Positions 10,969 to 22,883 of a stretch of DNA of 64,000 bases are shown in pieces. The notes under the pieces were generated by a model. It did no database searches. It was not told the origin of the DNA and saw nothing but the letters and a program-made list of their open reading frames with translations. This DNA comes from Leucocoprinus leucothites (Eukaryota > Basidiomycota > Agaricomycetes > Agaricales > Agaricaceae). The stretch covers positions 52,475 through 116,474 of the forward strand of contig JAACJO010000051.1 in NCBI GenBank assembly GCA_013368445.1. Direction: 5' to 3'. The position numbers and the translations under genes are program-made. Positions within the stretch are counted from its first letter, which is position 1; the number at the start of each line of letters is the position of its first letter.

Positions 10969-13541
10969 TTGGTACGCGGGGATAAATTCTGTGTTCCAAG
11001 TTATTGGAGTTAATTAGTAACAGCATTTGCCAAATGTAGTACGTATATTACAAGAGGAACCGATATGTTATGTTATTGTTGATCAGAGCCATCCGGTTCT
11101 CCTTTACATTGAACGATTAAAGCCTGCAGTTGAATCTAGAGGGAGTTCACTCAGAGGCTTAATGGCAGTTATACTAGCAAGTAATTTGATGTAAAGGCAT
11201 GCTGAGAGTTCAGGGCTGTAACGAGTGCACCCAAAGCACGCGGAGAAGTACTAAGAGCTATAAACGGAGACGCCACACAAATATGACGTGAAAAAAACAG
11301 CATTGCATCGGTGGTCATCGTGAGTTCAGGTTTGCTGGCGAAGGGCATGGTTCGGGAACATCATTCTTCAAGAGTGTAGTATTATAGTTTGATTCTGAGT
11401 CCCTGGGAGAGGTAATTGCTGAGAAGGAATTTGCGGAAAGGACTGAGAGAAATTCTTCCCAGCGTTTTCAACAACATGATCCTTCCATCCACCAGGCGAA
11501 CTGGAGAAAATTCAAAGATAAAACTGGACTTATGCACCTTTTTGGCTCTTTTGCAAGTCTCATCTTGTCCGGTTTTTCTTTCGCCTCTGGTCTTAATTGC
11601 CTGTTAACCTCCTTGGACAAAACCATACGTTCTTCACCCCTGGTTCAGTGGATCCTAAGCTCTTAGACGTGCTCCTCAAAACATCTCGGTTTCTGTCAGT
11701 ATTCGTTTTATTTGAAAGCATCAACTTAGGCCATTAGATGTTTTGTGTTCATTCAATTATCATCGGACGACCATGTTTCGACTACGGATACCGAGTAAGG
11801 CCCGGGAAAGAGACATTTGCCGAACATTGGCTTTCGTGGGTCATATATGCTCAAATGGTTAGAGATGGTTCAGTGAGACTCAACACAGTTGGAGACGGTT
11901 GTGGTATACTAGAAGACGCGATGAAGCGCCTCATCAACTGGAGTGGCTCTACCACATACATCCGTGTTCTGTGTCTACGAGGGCTCAATTCTCAGAATCC
12001 CTTTGTCACGAGAAGATAGTTTGTGCTGGGATATGAGCAGCAGTACGCTGTCTTGTATCAGGAAGGGAGTTAAGTCGACTCTCCAAACTCTTCCAGCTCA
12101 GTGTCCCATAGAGGGCACTTACGAAACTTGAACCTCGCTGCGATACAATGGTCACTGCAGTAGATGAGATCTTGTGCGCGAAACATCTATTAAGACTACA
12201 AGGGCTCGCCACAGGGATATTAAGATTCCGTCACAGTAACAAAAGATGAGACTTTGTCCACAACAAGCGAACAGAAGCACATTACGAGACGAGCGAACAT
12301 CTCCCAGCCTCGAGGCGTATCTACATGAGGTACTCAGATGGCTCTTTCCCTTCCGCAGTTATTTCCCTCTATCGTGAAGCGGATATGAGCTGCATATCAT
12401 GATCAGCGGACTTAAACGTTTGGGGAGGTATTCGGCATCGCATTAAGTAACCGAAAACTCGAAGTTGGGTACTCCATCTCATCTAGACGCCAGAGTTATA
12501 GATGCATAAAAGCTTGTCACCAACGCTAGGCATTCCAAGGCCTACGGATAGATGGTTTTTGTGGGACAACCAATGAGCGGATGTCTTGTGGCTATATTTC
12601 ATTACTCGAATAATGAATCCTTCAAGCACGAGCTTCCCGTCCTGATGGTGACGAGACGATTGGGTATATGCGCGGAAGTCGCCCTAGCGTTGCGATCGGA
12701 GCACTCGAGCACTTCACCGCCACAGTATCTAACTCCGGAGGTATGTAGTGAAGCGCCGCCTCAATCCCATCGGAGGTGATTTTGTAGCTGTCAGTATCAC
12801 TCTAGAGAATGATTAAGCAACGGAGTTCAGCTCTGTGCACATTCAGCTCCTCAAACCTGACTCGACTTTCCCGCAAGCAGACTTTTATTCCATTCATCCA
12901 TCGAGACCCTTATTTATTATATCTTGGAGTCCTATAACGGCGAATGCACTACTTACTTTCGAGATTACCGATTGAACCGGGGGAGGTTGGTTATGTGGGC
13001 GCCTTGTATCAAGGATTTATCTTGAGAAGAAATTAGTCCAAAAAGATTTACCTACAAATTAGTTGAAGGGCGGATCGAATATAGGAGTCTACCAATTTCG
13101 GTCGATAGCAAAATTTATGTCCTGGTTGCCAGGACGGTGCTCAACTGGAGAATTATGCCTGCCATGGTGTCAGTAAGTTGAGTTTCTTCGGATAGCTACT
13201 TGACGTTCAAAGTCGAGATTGAACGTCAAATTGAGATACGTGGCCACTTAAGCTGTGGTCCGTTTTAATCGTACAGTCGGATGTGCGGAATTCGCCGATC
13301 CGAATTTGCAGCTAGTTCATCATCGTGGGAAAGAAACAGTCGTAATGAACGCAAGTCATCATCCGCAATCACTACGAGTTGCTTATTATATCCGCATTTG
13401 TTCGCTCAGGCTAGCCCTACCAAACCATTCTCTATTCAATTTCGGGGAAGTGTAAAACGCACAGATGATATATAACGATCCCCATCACGAATTGTCCACC
13501 ATCCTTCTTCTCTCAACGTTTCTCCCCCTTACACGAGCACA
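10969..13541. other. Long intergenic region, no gene recognised
   Basis: About 2.6 kb without a supported gene. Open frames (for example 11738-12019 and 12552-12779 on plus) show no domain and no credible splice partners. The only structured feature I see is the 11-bp inverted repeat at 13200-13229. The region may hold promoter sequence for the DUF3533 pair or the remains of lost genes. Confidence 0.45.
13200..13229. repeat. Perfect 11-bp inverted repeat
   Basis: TTGACGTTCAA (13200-13210) and its exact reverse complement TTGAACGTCAA (13219-13229) flank an 8-nt spacer. Each arm contains a TGACGT core, the half-site of CRE/bZIP factors. It lies about 310 bases before the first DUF3533 gene, so it could be a dimeric operator or a hairpin in the 5' leader. 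Confidence 0.6.
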
Positions 13542-15562
13542 ATGGCCTCCGAGAACAAGTACTCGGATGACGATTTTCGAGACCAGAGCGTTCACGGCGA
13601 TCACAAGCCCACAAACCTCGTCCCTACCGAGCCTCCAAGTCCTCGCGTACCCTCGGCCGCCTCTACTTGTAGCCCAAAACTCTACCAGCATAGCTTTCTC
13701 TCCTCCTACGATGCGATAGCCACCGCACGAAAAGTATACCTTAGGGTGCTCTGCGGCGGCGTCTTTGCGACTATCATAGTCATCTTTACTGTCTTCGCCC
13801 TCTTATGGGGAGCCTTTTTCCGAACCCCTGTTAACAGCCTTCCTGGATGGGTCATCGTACGTCCAAACTTTCCTCGCGCATTTCAGTCTGATTGAGTGTT
13901 CTTGAGGATTTCGACGGAGGAATGGTTGGCAAAGCTGTCGTATCGGGTTTGACTACGACAAATCCATCCTCCAAGGTCTCTTGGACCGTCCTCTCCGCCG
14001 ACCAATTCCCGAATGGCGTATCACAAGTTGCTAGTGACGTTTCGGAGCACAAGGCTTGGATAACAGTGACAGGTGTGTAACACCTTTGGGCCTTCTAGCT
14101 CCTTTACTTATGTTCTCTAGTCAACCCTGGCGCTTCTGATCGACTACTGTCAGCACTCGCATCTCCGGACGCGGATTATGACGGCTCAGAAGCGGTTTCT
14201 ATATTCGCCTCAGAAGCACGAAACGAAAATGCCTTGTATGTTCACCCTGTCATCATCATTGATTACGCCATTATCTAATTCAATTAAGTCGGGTTATACT
14301 TGGACCATCGGTCAGGCTCCAAAATTGCGTTTCGTCGGTCACTCACTAACGGATCTCATCGCTATGCTCACAGGCCGAGACAGCCCTATCTATGATTTCC
14401 GCGCAATTTGCGAGACATCTCATTCCGACCCTAACGAACAGCTCGACCTTGGTTGAGCTCATGACAGTATCCCCCCAAACTTTGACTACGCCGATATCAT
14501 ATAGAACAATCAATCTGCACCCCTTCAATCAACCACTGTAAGCACCTCGAAATGGGGTTTCTCCCTCTAACTGGTGCGGAAATTCACTGACCGAACTTCA
14601 CAGTGCCACTGTTGTAATATTCACAGGCTTGATATTTGTTTTGATTCTATCGTTTTTCATCGTTGTACGTCTCTCGATCTCTAGCACCAGGAAGGTGAAT
14701 CTTATACACACTTAGATGATCGCCAATGGCGCTCGTGAAGCTTCAGACCTTCGTCGATTGCTTAATTTTCGGTCACTCATCGTCCTGCGATTTTTGAGCG
14801 CTTTCGGAGCATACTTCATCGTTTCGGTGAACCCATTGTGCCTTAATTCATTTTTCGCCTCAGCTAATACATTGCCCAGCTATTTTACTCCCTTCTCAGC
14901 ATTGCTTTCCAGCTAGACGTCACTCATAAGTCAGTTCGGATACCTCTTACCTTCGAGCATGACGTGACTGGATTTCTGCTAATAGATTCGGACGCTCTGG
15001 CTTTTTGGTATTTTGGATGATGAACTATTGTGGAATGCTTGCCCTGTGAGCCAGTTTCCTACGCATCCTCTCAGTATTTTCACTGACTTCTCCACTCACA
15101 GGGGCTTGGCAATTGAATCCATGCTCACTCTCTTAACTCCCACATTTGTTCCTTTCTTCCTGCTAACCTGGGTCATGGGTAAGTGCTTAACGCTCTACCC
15201 CTATTGTATTAGACATTCTGAATCGAACTCTCTGTTAGTAAATGTTTCCGTTTGTGTCTTCCCAATCGAGGTTCTACCAAGAGTTTACCGCTATGGTTAT
15301 GCCGCTCCATTTTACAACATCTCAAAAATTGCTCGCACGGTCGTATTTGGGGTTAAGAATCAAGGTGCGTCAGCTACTTCCTCCTGGTATTCATCGCTTC
15401 TCACAAGCAACTGGTCCTTAAGTCGGATTCAATTTCAGCATCCTGATCATTTGGACCCTCATTTCTTGTGCCACCTTGACCATTTTCCAGTATTGGGCGC
15501 ACAGAAGAGAGGTAGCCGCTGCACAGCAGACTGAGAGCGAAAAATCCCCTGTCGATGGCTGA
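13542..15562 (+). CDS. DUF3533/SNG1-family membrane protein, copy 1
   Basis: Member of the DUF3533 family, which includes yeast SNG1 (nitrosoguanidine resistance); molecular function is unknown, probably a plasma-membrane protein affecting drug or lipid export. Exon 1 (13542-13856) encodes a polar N-tail and the first membrane segment (ATIIVIFTVFALLWGAFF). Exon 2 (13907-14072) begins with the family signature DFDGGMVG, and exon 3 starts at 14121 (VNPGASDRLLSALASP). Further exons encode the ALSMISAQFARHL region, several membrane helices, and the FPIEVLPRVYRYGYAAPFYN motif. The last exon runs to the TGA at 15560-15562, ending NFSILIIWTLI...WAHRREVAAAQ. About ten introns of roughly 50 nt are needed; exons around 14230-14460 are the least certain. 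The neighbouring gene is a close paralogue in the same orientation. Confidence 0.85.
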
Positions 15563-16583
15563 ATTCAGTGCACGCAAAACACAAATGACTTTCATTGCGC
15601 GCTATATTCAAGGATTATTAGAGTTTCTCACATTCATACTTTCACACACTATAATGAGTAGGTCATGTAATTCTGCGGCTAATCCAGGGGTTGAGTATGT
15701 GCTCCTTGATGTCCGTAAATAATATACAAATGCGGAAGTAATGACCACGATTCTTTGCCCGGATCAGCGCGAACAAAGTGTGCAATCAGATGCACGGTAA
15801 ACCGTATGTGGGTGCGGCGGGATGGACAACAATGGAGTGTTACCGTGTTGAGAGCTGCCGTTGCTCGACGCGAACTACAGGAAACTCGGACTCAGGTTTC
15901 CGTAGATGGCGACTCGGCGTTAATGGAAGCTCGGATCAAAATTTCATCTATCCGAGGCTCGATGACACTCCAAGCCAACGTACCTCGACCACAGCCTTTC
16001 TTATACCATTTTAAAAGGGGCACAACTACTCTAGATGGCCGCCGGCTTCGTTTGGCATAAACGGAGTGGATTCCTTGACCTTAACCTGAAAGCTTGGCTG
16101 AGCAGCACAAAATGATGACTAAATCGGCTGACTCGGTTCAGGGCAACAATGGGGGCCTTCTCGTTTAGCAAGGTCAATTCACCACGCTAAATTGATTGAT
16201 ATGTACCAACCACTCTAGCCATCAAGGTACACACACATCTCCAGACCCCCATCGAGACTGATGCTGGTACAAGGACTTCATTGATAATAAATCATGACAT
16301 AAGACTTTTTGCACGGTTCACGGAATGTCTCAGAAAGGAAAGCGTCGGGGTTACCGGTTGCATTCAATCCGTAACAACTCCGGTTGAATATTGAACAAAA
16401 GCTTGCACCTGCTCGCAATCCGTGGATGACATTTATACCACAAGCCCAACCGCAGCAAACCGCTCCTTCACACATCATCAGATTTCCTCCCCTATTTTGC
16501 TCCTGCGGTACCGAATATCTTTGTTATAAAGAGACAGTCGACCACTCTTAAAGCCCTCTATATCATAAATCCGCCTCTTCACG
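15563..16583. other. Spacer between DUF3533 paralogues
   Basis: About 1 kb with no supported gene. A short frame at 15755-16060 lacks any domain. A TTATAAAGAG TATA-like element lies at about 16523-16532, some 55 bases before the ATG of the second paralogue. Confidence 0.45.
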
Positions 16584-18535
16584 ATGGAGCCCATACAGGA
16601 GCAGTACGAGCTAAACCTAGGCCAGCAGCCTCATCTCAATCCGACTGCCAATTCCAGCACCCAGACAATAGGCCGTTCATTTGACTATGCCCCATCAGAA
16701 CACGTTGTAAAACTGGAAACGGGAGCGAGCGAGGCAGCTAGCAGGCCGGAGTGGAAGATTGATGGCAGTAATTTTTTAGCGCGGACGGAAGCAATGGCGA
16801 ATGCGCGGAAGATTTACGTGAAAACGTTCGTTGGGGGCATGTTCTGTGTGATCTTGACGATTTTCGCTGTTTTCTCGATCTACTGGGGATCTCTATGGAA
16901 GATCCCAGCTCATCCTTTGAATGGGTGGGTAGTGGTAAGTGCGACAACTATCGAAACCACAAATAACTCTTGCTCAAAATCTAATTTAGGATTTTGATGG
17001 AGGAGAAGTCGGCCAGTTCCTCACACAGCAAATTATGGCGTCCTCGAATAAGGCAATCGCATGGTCGACCTACGCTGGAAGCGAAATTGGTAGCTTGGAG
17101 CAGTTGCAAGATGATGTTGTGGAGGAGAAAACTTGGGTTGCGATTGCAAGTACGTAATTCTGCTCCTACAAAATCAATCATGTCTCATACTATCTCAGTT
17201 AACTCCGGTGCTTCGAGCAGACTTAGTGATGCTCTTCAAAACCCGAGCGCAGCTTATAATGGTAGCTCTGTCATTACGGTATATGGTGCAGAGGCGAGGA
17301 ATGAGAATGGATAGTGAGTTTGCCGACTATATTCTCGGTGCAAACATGCGCTAACAGACCCTCGCTTAGTCGGTCTATGGTCTCACCGACGGTTTGTCCA
17401 CAGCTATGAATGATATGCTGAAAGGCTCTGACGTTTCTATTCATTAGACTTCCAGTATTCTTAACGAGGTTTCGCTCCAATTCGCGCTGCAGTTTGCGCA
17501 GCGCGTATCTTCTACCCAATCATCATCACTGGCAAATATCATCTCGACCTCACCACAACTTCTGGTTTCTCCGGTGCATTATACCATGATTAACCTTCGT
17601 CCGTTCGATGAACCTGTGTATGTTCTCGATCTCTTCATTGTACCCTATGTTTGCTAAGTCCCCACTAGAGCTTCCGCCGCCACGTTCGTCGGCCTTATTT
17701 ATCTGCTCATATTATCTTTCTACATTGTCGTAAGTGACTACATCAACGCAAGCGCTGCGCAAAACTAACTAGTCCTTTGTAGATGATTGGCGACGGAGCG
17801 CGAAATGCATCTGGAATGACTCGTTTGCTCTCGTATGGCGGCATGGTTCGACTTCGGCTTATATCGTCGGTTGTCGCGTATTTCTTTCTCTCCGTGGGTA
17901 TCAATCTCGGCTTCCCCTATCAAATAAATTAATACATCAACATAGCTTTTTTATTCATTAGTAAATGTTGCATTCCAGATTGACTTCACTCGCAAGTTTG
18001 GTCATGCCGGCTTCGTCGTCTTTTGGATGGTTAACTGGGCTGGGATGATGGCAGTGTAAGCAAAATCTACTACTGAGCGACGTCTTGATTAACTTTTCGT
18101 TAGGGGTTTGGCTCTTGAGTCTTTGGTGACAATCTTGACAACGCGCTTCATTCCCTTCTTCATGATCTTTTGGATCATTTGTGAGTTCAGCCTACTGGCT
18201 ACTCGGTGGGCTTCAAACTGACCTAGTACCAGCCAACGTTTCGGTTAGTGTTTATCCTATAGAGGTCTTACCACGGATATTCCGCTACGGCTACGCGGCG
18301 CCGTTTTATAACGTTTCTCATGCGTTCAGAACAATTGCGTTTAATACCAAGAACCAACGTGAGTGAAAAGCCTGATTGGCTGCTATCTTTCGATATCTTA
18401 AATTTTATTCTTTCTACAGTCGGCCTCAACTTTGGCGTTCTCATTGCTTGGATTGCTATCTCCTGTATAACTCTCCCGGTATTCCAGTGGATGATGTGGC
18501 CAAAGAAGCTGAAGAACAACGTCAGTAGTAGATAG
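16584..18535 (+). CDS. DUF3533/SNG1-family membrane protein, copy 2
   Basis: Same family and exon plan as the preceding gene. Exon 1 (16584-16934) has a polar tail and the helix VILTIFAVFSIYWGSLW. Exon 2 from 16990 opens with DFDGGEVGQF, and exon 3 reads INSGASSRLSDALQNPSAAYNGSS. Later exons give the NEVSLQFALQFAQRVSS region, the helix AATFVGLIYLLILSFYIV, the conserved MIGDGARNASG, and VYPIEVLPRIFRYGYAAPFYN. The last exon ends PKKLKNNVSSR-stop at 18533-18535. About eleven short introns are needed. The intron positions flanking DFDGG are shared with copy 1, which shows tandem duplication. The cytosolic N-tails are unrelated in sequence, so regulation or partners may differ. Confidence 0.88.
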
Positions 18536-18844
18536 CACTGGAGTTGCAGTGTAAAACGGACTAACGACATAATGCATTTACATACTGAAATAAATACCCA
18601 ATAACACACGGATGAATGTCGCTCTTCCCTCAGGCCTCATGGTCTGAGTATGATTGTCGATTGGACAAGTCAACAGGGGTGTCGAAAGCCGCGCACAGGC
18701 CAGTCACGTGCGTGACGTGACGTCACGGTACCAAACCCGGCATACGCCGTGATGGCGCTGTGAGATTGGCAGAGGACACAACACCGAACGACCAAGGAAC
18801 CTCGTCTACCCGTCCTCGCCGCCCTTCACATCCACCCCGTACAA
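18536..18844. promoter_or_regulatory. Promoter region of ribosomal P1 gene
   Basis: A 309-base compact promoter. It contains a CACGTG E-box at 18705-18710 and a perfect CRE palindrome TGACGTCA at 18718-18725, both about 120-140 bases before the ATG. Just before the gene is a CCGTCCTC-rich pyrimidine leader of the kind common in ribosomal protein genes. Confidence 0.6.
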
Positions 18845-19414
18845 ATGGTAAGGAATGACATCCTAGCAATGTGTCGTACTGCTCTGGCCAGTTTTCCTAG
18901 AGAAAACTGCACATTTTGAGCTGGATGGCTCACCTACAGTCTGGATGACGATCAGGATCGCTGATTCAAATTTTAGGCTTCTGAAGAACTTGCCGCTACC
19001 TACGCCGCGCTCATCCTCGCTGATGATGGTCTTGAGATCACAGTGTGTCATTTCGGTACCGATGCTGAGCTGGACCCTGATGATGTTTTCAGTCCGACAA
19101 AATCCTTGCAACCACAAATGCTGCTGGCTTCGAACTCGAGCCCATCTGGGCAAGTCTCCTCGCCAAGGCTCTCGAGGGAAAGAACGTGAAAGATCTACTA
19201 TCAAACGTTGGATCTGGCGGTGGTGCCCCTGCCGCCGCCGCTCCTACTGGTGGTGCTGGTGCTGGTGGTGCCGCCGCTGCCGAGGCACCCAAAGAGGAGA
19301 AGAAGGAAGAGAAGGAAGAAGAGTCAGACGACGACATGGTGCGCCTCCCTCCACCGCTCTCCTCGGCTGAAGCTTAGATGCACCTCATTTTAGGGCTTCG
19401 GTCTCTTCGATTAA
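18845..19414 (+). CDS. RPP1: 60S acidic ribosomal protein P1
   Basis: Stalk protein of the large ribosomal subunit; P1/P2 dimers recruit and activate the elongation-factor GTPases. Four exons: 18845-18847 (the ATG alone), 18977-19042, 19093-19338 and 19394-19414, giving 111 aa. The N-terminal helical domain ([18 protein letters not shown], then [18 protein letters not shown]) is followed by an Ala/Gly hinge and the universal acidic tail ending ESDDDMGFGLFD. The tail is split by the last intron, so the final exon codes only GFGLFD. All junctions are GT-AG and in frame. Exon 1 encodes only the start methionine. Confidence 0.96.
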
Positions 19415-20031
19415 AATGCCACTTTACATCCTCGATCATGCCTCATCTCATACGCTGTACTCGTTATATAGTGTTCTCAAAAAAAATTCTTAAAAGCGGC
19501 AGCCACTCTTCACTGAGTTCATGACTTAGTATCCAGAACTCTACTCCAATATATGGAACCATGATGACTGGCCAGCTACACCTTTTACACCTACTAGGGT
19601 CTTCATCTTGATGTACGAAACGAACGTGAACGACTTTGGTTTGGACAGGGAATGAGAGAGAGAGAGGGGTCACCGGATTCGGCTTACTCGCACACCACGA
19701 TGAGGACCCGGTTCAGTGCTTCTTCAGCTCGCCGACGTTGTGCTGGGCAAACATCCTGAACCTTCAGGAGCAACAGAAAGTATGGGATGGGAAGTATTAA
19801 TTACGAGGAAAGTGTACGATACATGTAACAAGCATCCGTGGCAGTTTAAAGTATAAAATGTCTATGCAGCATAATTAGGCTGAGTGAAACGGCATACTGA
19901 TATCTAAGTAATTGGTCCAAATCTCTATGGATAAATAAATACAGTTAGGATACCAAAGGTCTTACCAGGACAATCTCTATTCTATCCAAAGAAGATCGGT
20001 GAACCGCCTTGCAAGCTATTCGTCATCTCTT
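19415..20031. other. Intergenic between P1 and transcription factor
   Basis: About 620 bases between two convergent 3' ends. No coding feature is supported; AT-rich stretches are compatible with the two polyadenylation regions. Confidence 0.5.
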
Positions 20032-22030
20032 CTACTTCACCGCCTAGACAAAAGGTTACAAATCAGTATTATTTCTGATATCCGTGGCAGTGAGATAGAA
20101 ACATACGAATGAAAGAAGAGCTGTTTGAATAGATAGAAAAGGAAGCAACACCCTTCCGAAGTTGTCGGCGGAAGGGGTCTTCACTGTGACTGCTAGAGTG
20201 CCGCGCAGGCCAGGAGGACTGTGCCGCATGACGGTTTCGAAGTTCTTCAAACAGCACGTCAAAGGCTTCCCGCCAAGCAAACTATAAAGAAGCCGCAATC
20301 ATAATGAGAGGCTGACAGATCGCAGTAATAAATGATAGATCACATACCCCAATAATCGGATTCAGAAAACCAAAATTCCACGAGGCAGACGCAAGTCGTA
20401 CGGCATTATTGATGATCTCTTGTGCAGTGATCACCCGCTGTTGACGTGCCTTGTCATCGCCTTGGGCAGCCGCAGCGCCGTGTAATCGAATGAGAGCGGC
20501 ATCTAGGAGCGTGATACCAACATATGCCGTTCGTACGGCGTCAATATTTGGGTTCCGAAGCCATGTGTCCAATGGGGGTGAGGTGGATTTCAAGCCTAAA
20601 GCAAGATTACGGATGTGGTGGAAATTGTCTCCGAAATCATTCCTTTGCCTGCTCGACAATTCTAAAGCACGGTTGGTCAGATCTTATATGGGTGAAGTGA
20701 TAGAGAACTGAGAGTCTACTAACCCATTCCTAACATACGGGAAAATGCACGTCCCCGTTCAAAGAGGAAAGCAGCTTTGGCATGCAAAGCCTGGCTACTC
20801 AAAGGCTCTCCCGGAGCTTCTCTTCCGGCTAAAAAGTCATCCAGTGTATGACCATCTCGCATCTCGCATCGGTACCGACCCTGAAAATGGTCAGATATCA
20901 CGATTCCAAAATGATCAGAACGTAAAAGCTTAGATACATACAGATTCGTACTCCTCTATCTCCCGAGGCATTGGAGTCACTAATCGTATATTTGTCGGCG
21001 TCGCACTTGAGGGGATATTTGGGTTACAATTGAAAACACCCGCCCATTCATTGTCGGCGCAGAAAATTGCCCAGTAAGCGTTGACTCGCTCACCTTCCTC
21101 GATATCATCGGCCGTGGTAGGTAAAGTCGACTCTGGAGGATTACGAGTCTTCATCCTATGAATACCTGAAGCGATAGCGAGAGAATAGGCGGCGTTGGAG
21201 TGATACTTTCCTTCTACAGGACGTTTGTTCCCAAAGAAGTAGTGTGTAAGCAGTACTTCAGCTTGAATGACATGAAGACGATGCTTTGGGTGTGTGGTGG
21301 TGGATGAAGTATCTTGTGCGACATGTTGAATTGCTAAATCAAAGTATGTTTTTTCGTGTCGTTTTATTTCAGGATCCTGACTAAGATGTATCCCAAACAG
21401 GTACATGGTAGACAAGAGTGAAGGCGCAGGTCGAGATTCGTGGCCTACAGAAGCGGGAAGCACTACAGAGTTCTTAAACCTTCCGGGATGTAGGAAGAAA
21501 CCAAATTGCGATGCGTGAGCTAAAAATATATCCAATCTGACGAGAAAAGTTAGGCGATAGGATCACGCACAAAAAAAATCACGAAAACTTACATTTGCTG
21601 AGCAATGTGTCGCGGGGGCTCTCGAAATAGAGAAACCTGGTGACGTTCAACTGGGCCTGGGGCATAAGGCTGTTGCAAGATTATGCCTTGTTGTGAGTCA
21701 GTAGGCATTTGGAGGTCGCGGAGCCGCGCCTGGAGCCTGTGTACTTCATCTTCGAGCCTCTGGGACGTAGAACGCTCAGAGCCAGTGGTATATTCGCAGT
21801 CTTCAGCCTTTTCCGTTCGTAAACAGGAGCCGCATGTCGGTTGAACACCGTCGCATTTCTAAGATGAAGTCACTTGGGTACAACTCGTTCAAGGATAAGA
21901 GATCCAGAGTATAACGCACCATCTTTCTACGACGACAGTTGACACAAGCGCGTCCTTTCTTCAGGATCGGCTGTGTGTAACGATAGTCATCTGCACTTCC
22001 GCCGGGGGGTGATATGCGTCTGTATGCCAT
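20032..22030 (-). CDS. Zn2Cys6 fungal transcription factor
   Basis: Nuclear DNA-binding regulator of the Gal4 type. Exon 1 (22030-21920) and exon 2 (21858-21593) join to give the binuclear zinc cluster C-x2-C-x6-C-x6-C-x2-C-x8-C (CVNCRRRKM/KCDGVQPTCGSC), with an intron inside the cluster. A short leucine/arginine heptad linker follows (LEDEVHRLQARLRDL). The remaining exons encode the fungal-specific transcription-factor domain: IFLAHASQFGFFLHPGRF, the TYFDLAIQHV and IQAEVLLTHYFF helices, SLAIASGIHRM, and GERVNAYWAIFCADNEWA. The C-terminal part reads WLRNPNIDAVRTAYVG and KNFETVMRHSPPGL. The stop is taken at 20032-20034 after a final intron, which is the least certain junction. Target genes cannot be inferred. 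It is divergent from thymidylate synthase. Confidence 0.88.
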
Positions 22031-22883
22031 CGAGAGTACGAGTGAGTGGGTATGAATGAGTATGAAGAAACAAACATGGTTGAAGGTGTAGATGAGTCCT
22101 TAAGTACTCACCAAGTCACTTGACTTGGATTGGGGATTTGCAAGAGAATGACGAAGGAGTCAGTCATGAGATAGAACAAGTTTAGCTCATGGATTTTGAA
22201 TGATGTGTTTTACGGCGGTTGGCCAGTGTTCCCCGACGAAACCAGATCCTCGGGGGCTGTGAGTCATTGAATTGTCGGTGCTGTTGATTGCGCGGTGTCA
22301 AATAAATGGACTAGAGTGTATGGCTGTATGATTCATATCCAGGTTGGGATAACAGAACGAAATGCTATTAAGAAGCTGAGTGATATGTCAGGCGATGTGA
22401 ACTTGAGCCCGATTAACGGAATATGATGTGACTTTTGCTACGATCTTGTTACATCATAAAATAACGATGATTGGTAGTAGCGGGCATTGCTAGGTAGCTT
22501 TGCGAACGCGCAGTGCCAAAGGACAGGACAAGGGCGGGATGACTCAGACGGATCATGTGTTTCCCTTGATCCTTACAATGATAGATCAAATATGGCTGAC
22601 TCAATTAGGCACGAGACCTGGTATAACTGAAGTAAAATTATCATCAACCTTACCAATGGGCGCTGGTGAAGAGACTTCAAGGGGGTTCTAGCTGCTTCTT
22701 TGACAACCTGCCATGGTGAAGCAGCGTTCGAACGGCCACTGCGATCGGACCTTGCATGGTCGGGAACCTCGGGTGTCACGACCGCGTCAAGTCACAGGCC
22801 ATCACCTGATGTGACGATCGCGTACCTGATAACGAGTCAACGCGTCGTGATTCCATACGTTTACTCTCTGCTGTCCTAACACA
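22031..22883. other. Divergent promoter region, TF / thymidylate synthase
   Basis: 850 bases between divergent starts, with no supported gene. The right half carries the CGCGT cluster described separately. Confidence 0.5.
22783..22845 (+). promoter_or_regulatory. CGCGT cluster (MCB-like sites) of thymidylate synthase
   Basis: Three CGCGT cores occur within 63 bases, at 22783-22787, 22819-22823 and 22841-22845. The last forms a perfect MluI cell-cycle box ACGCGT (22840-22845), 39 bases before the thymidylate synthase ATG. In yeasts ACGCGT binds MBF (Mbp1/Swi6 or Res/Cdc10) and drives G1/S expression of exactly this gene. The sites are seen; their function here is inferred. Confidence 0.65.
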
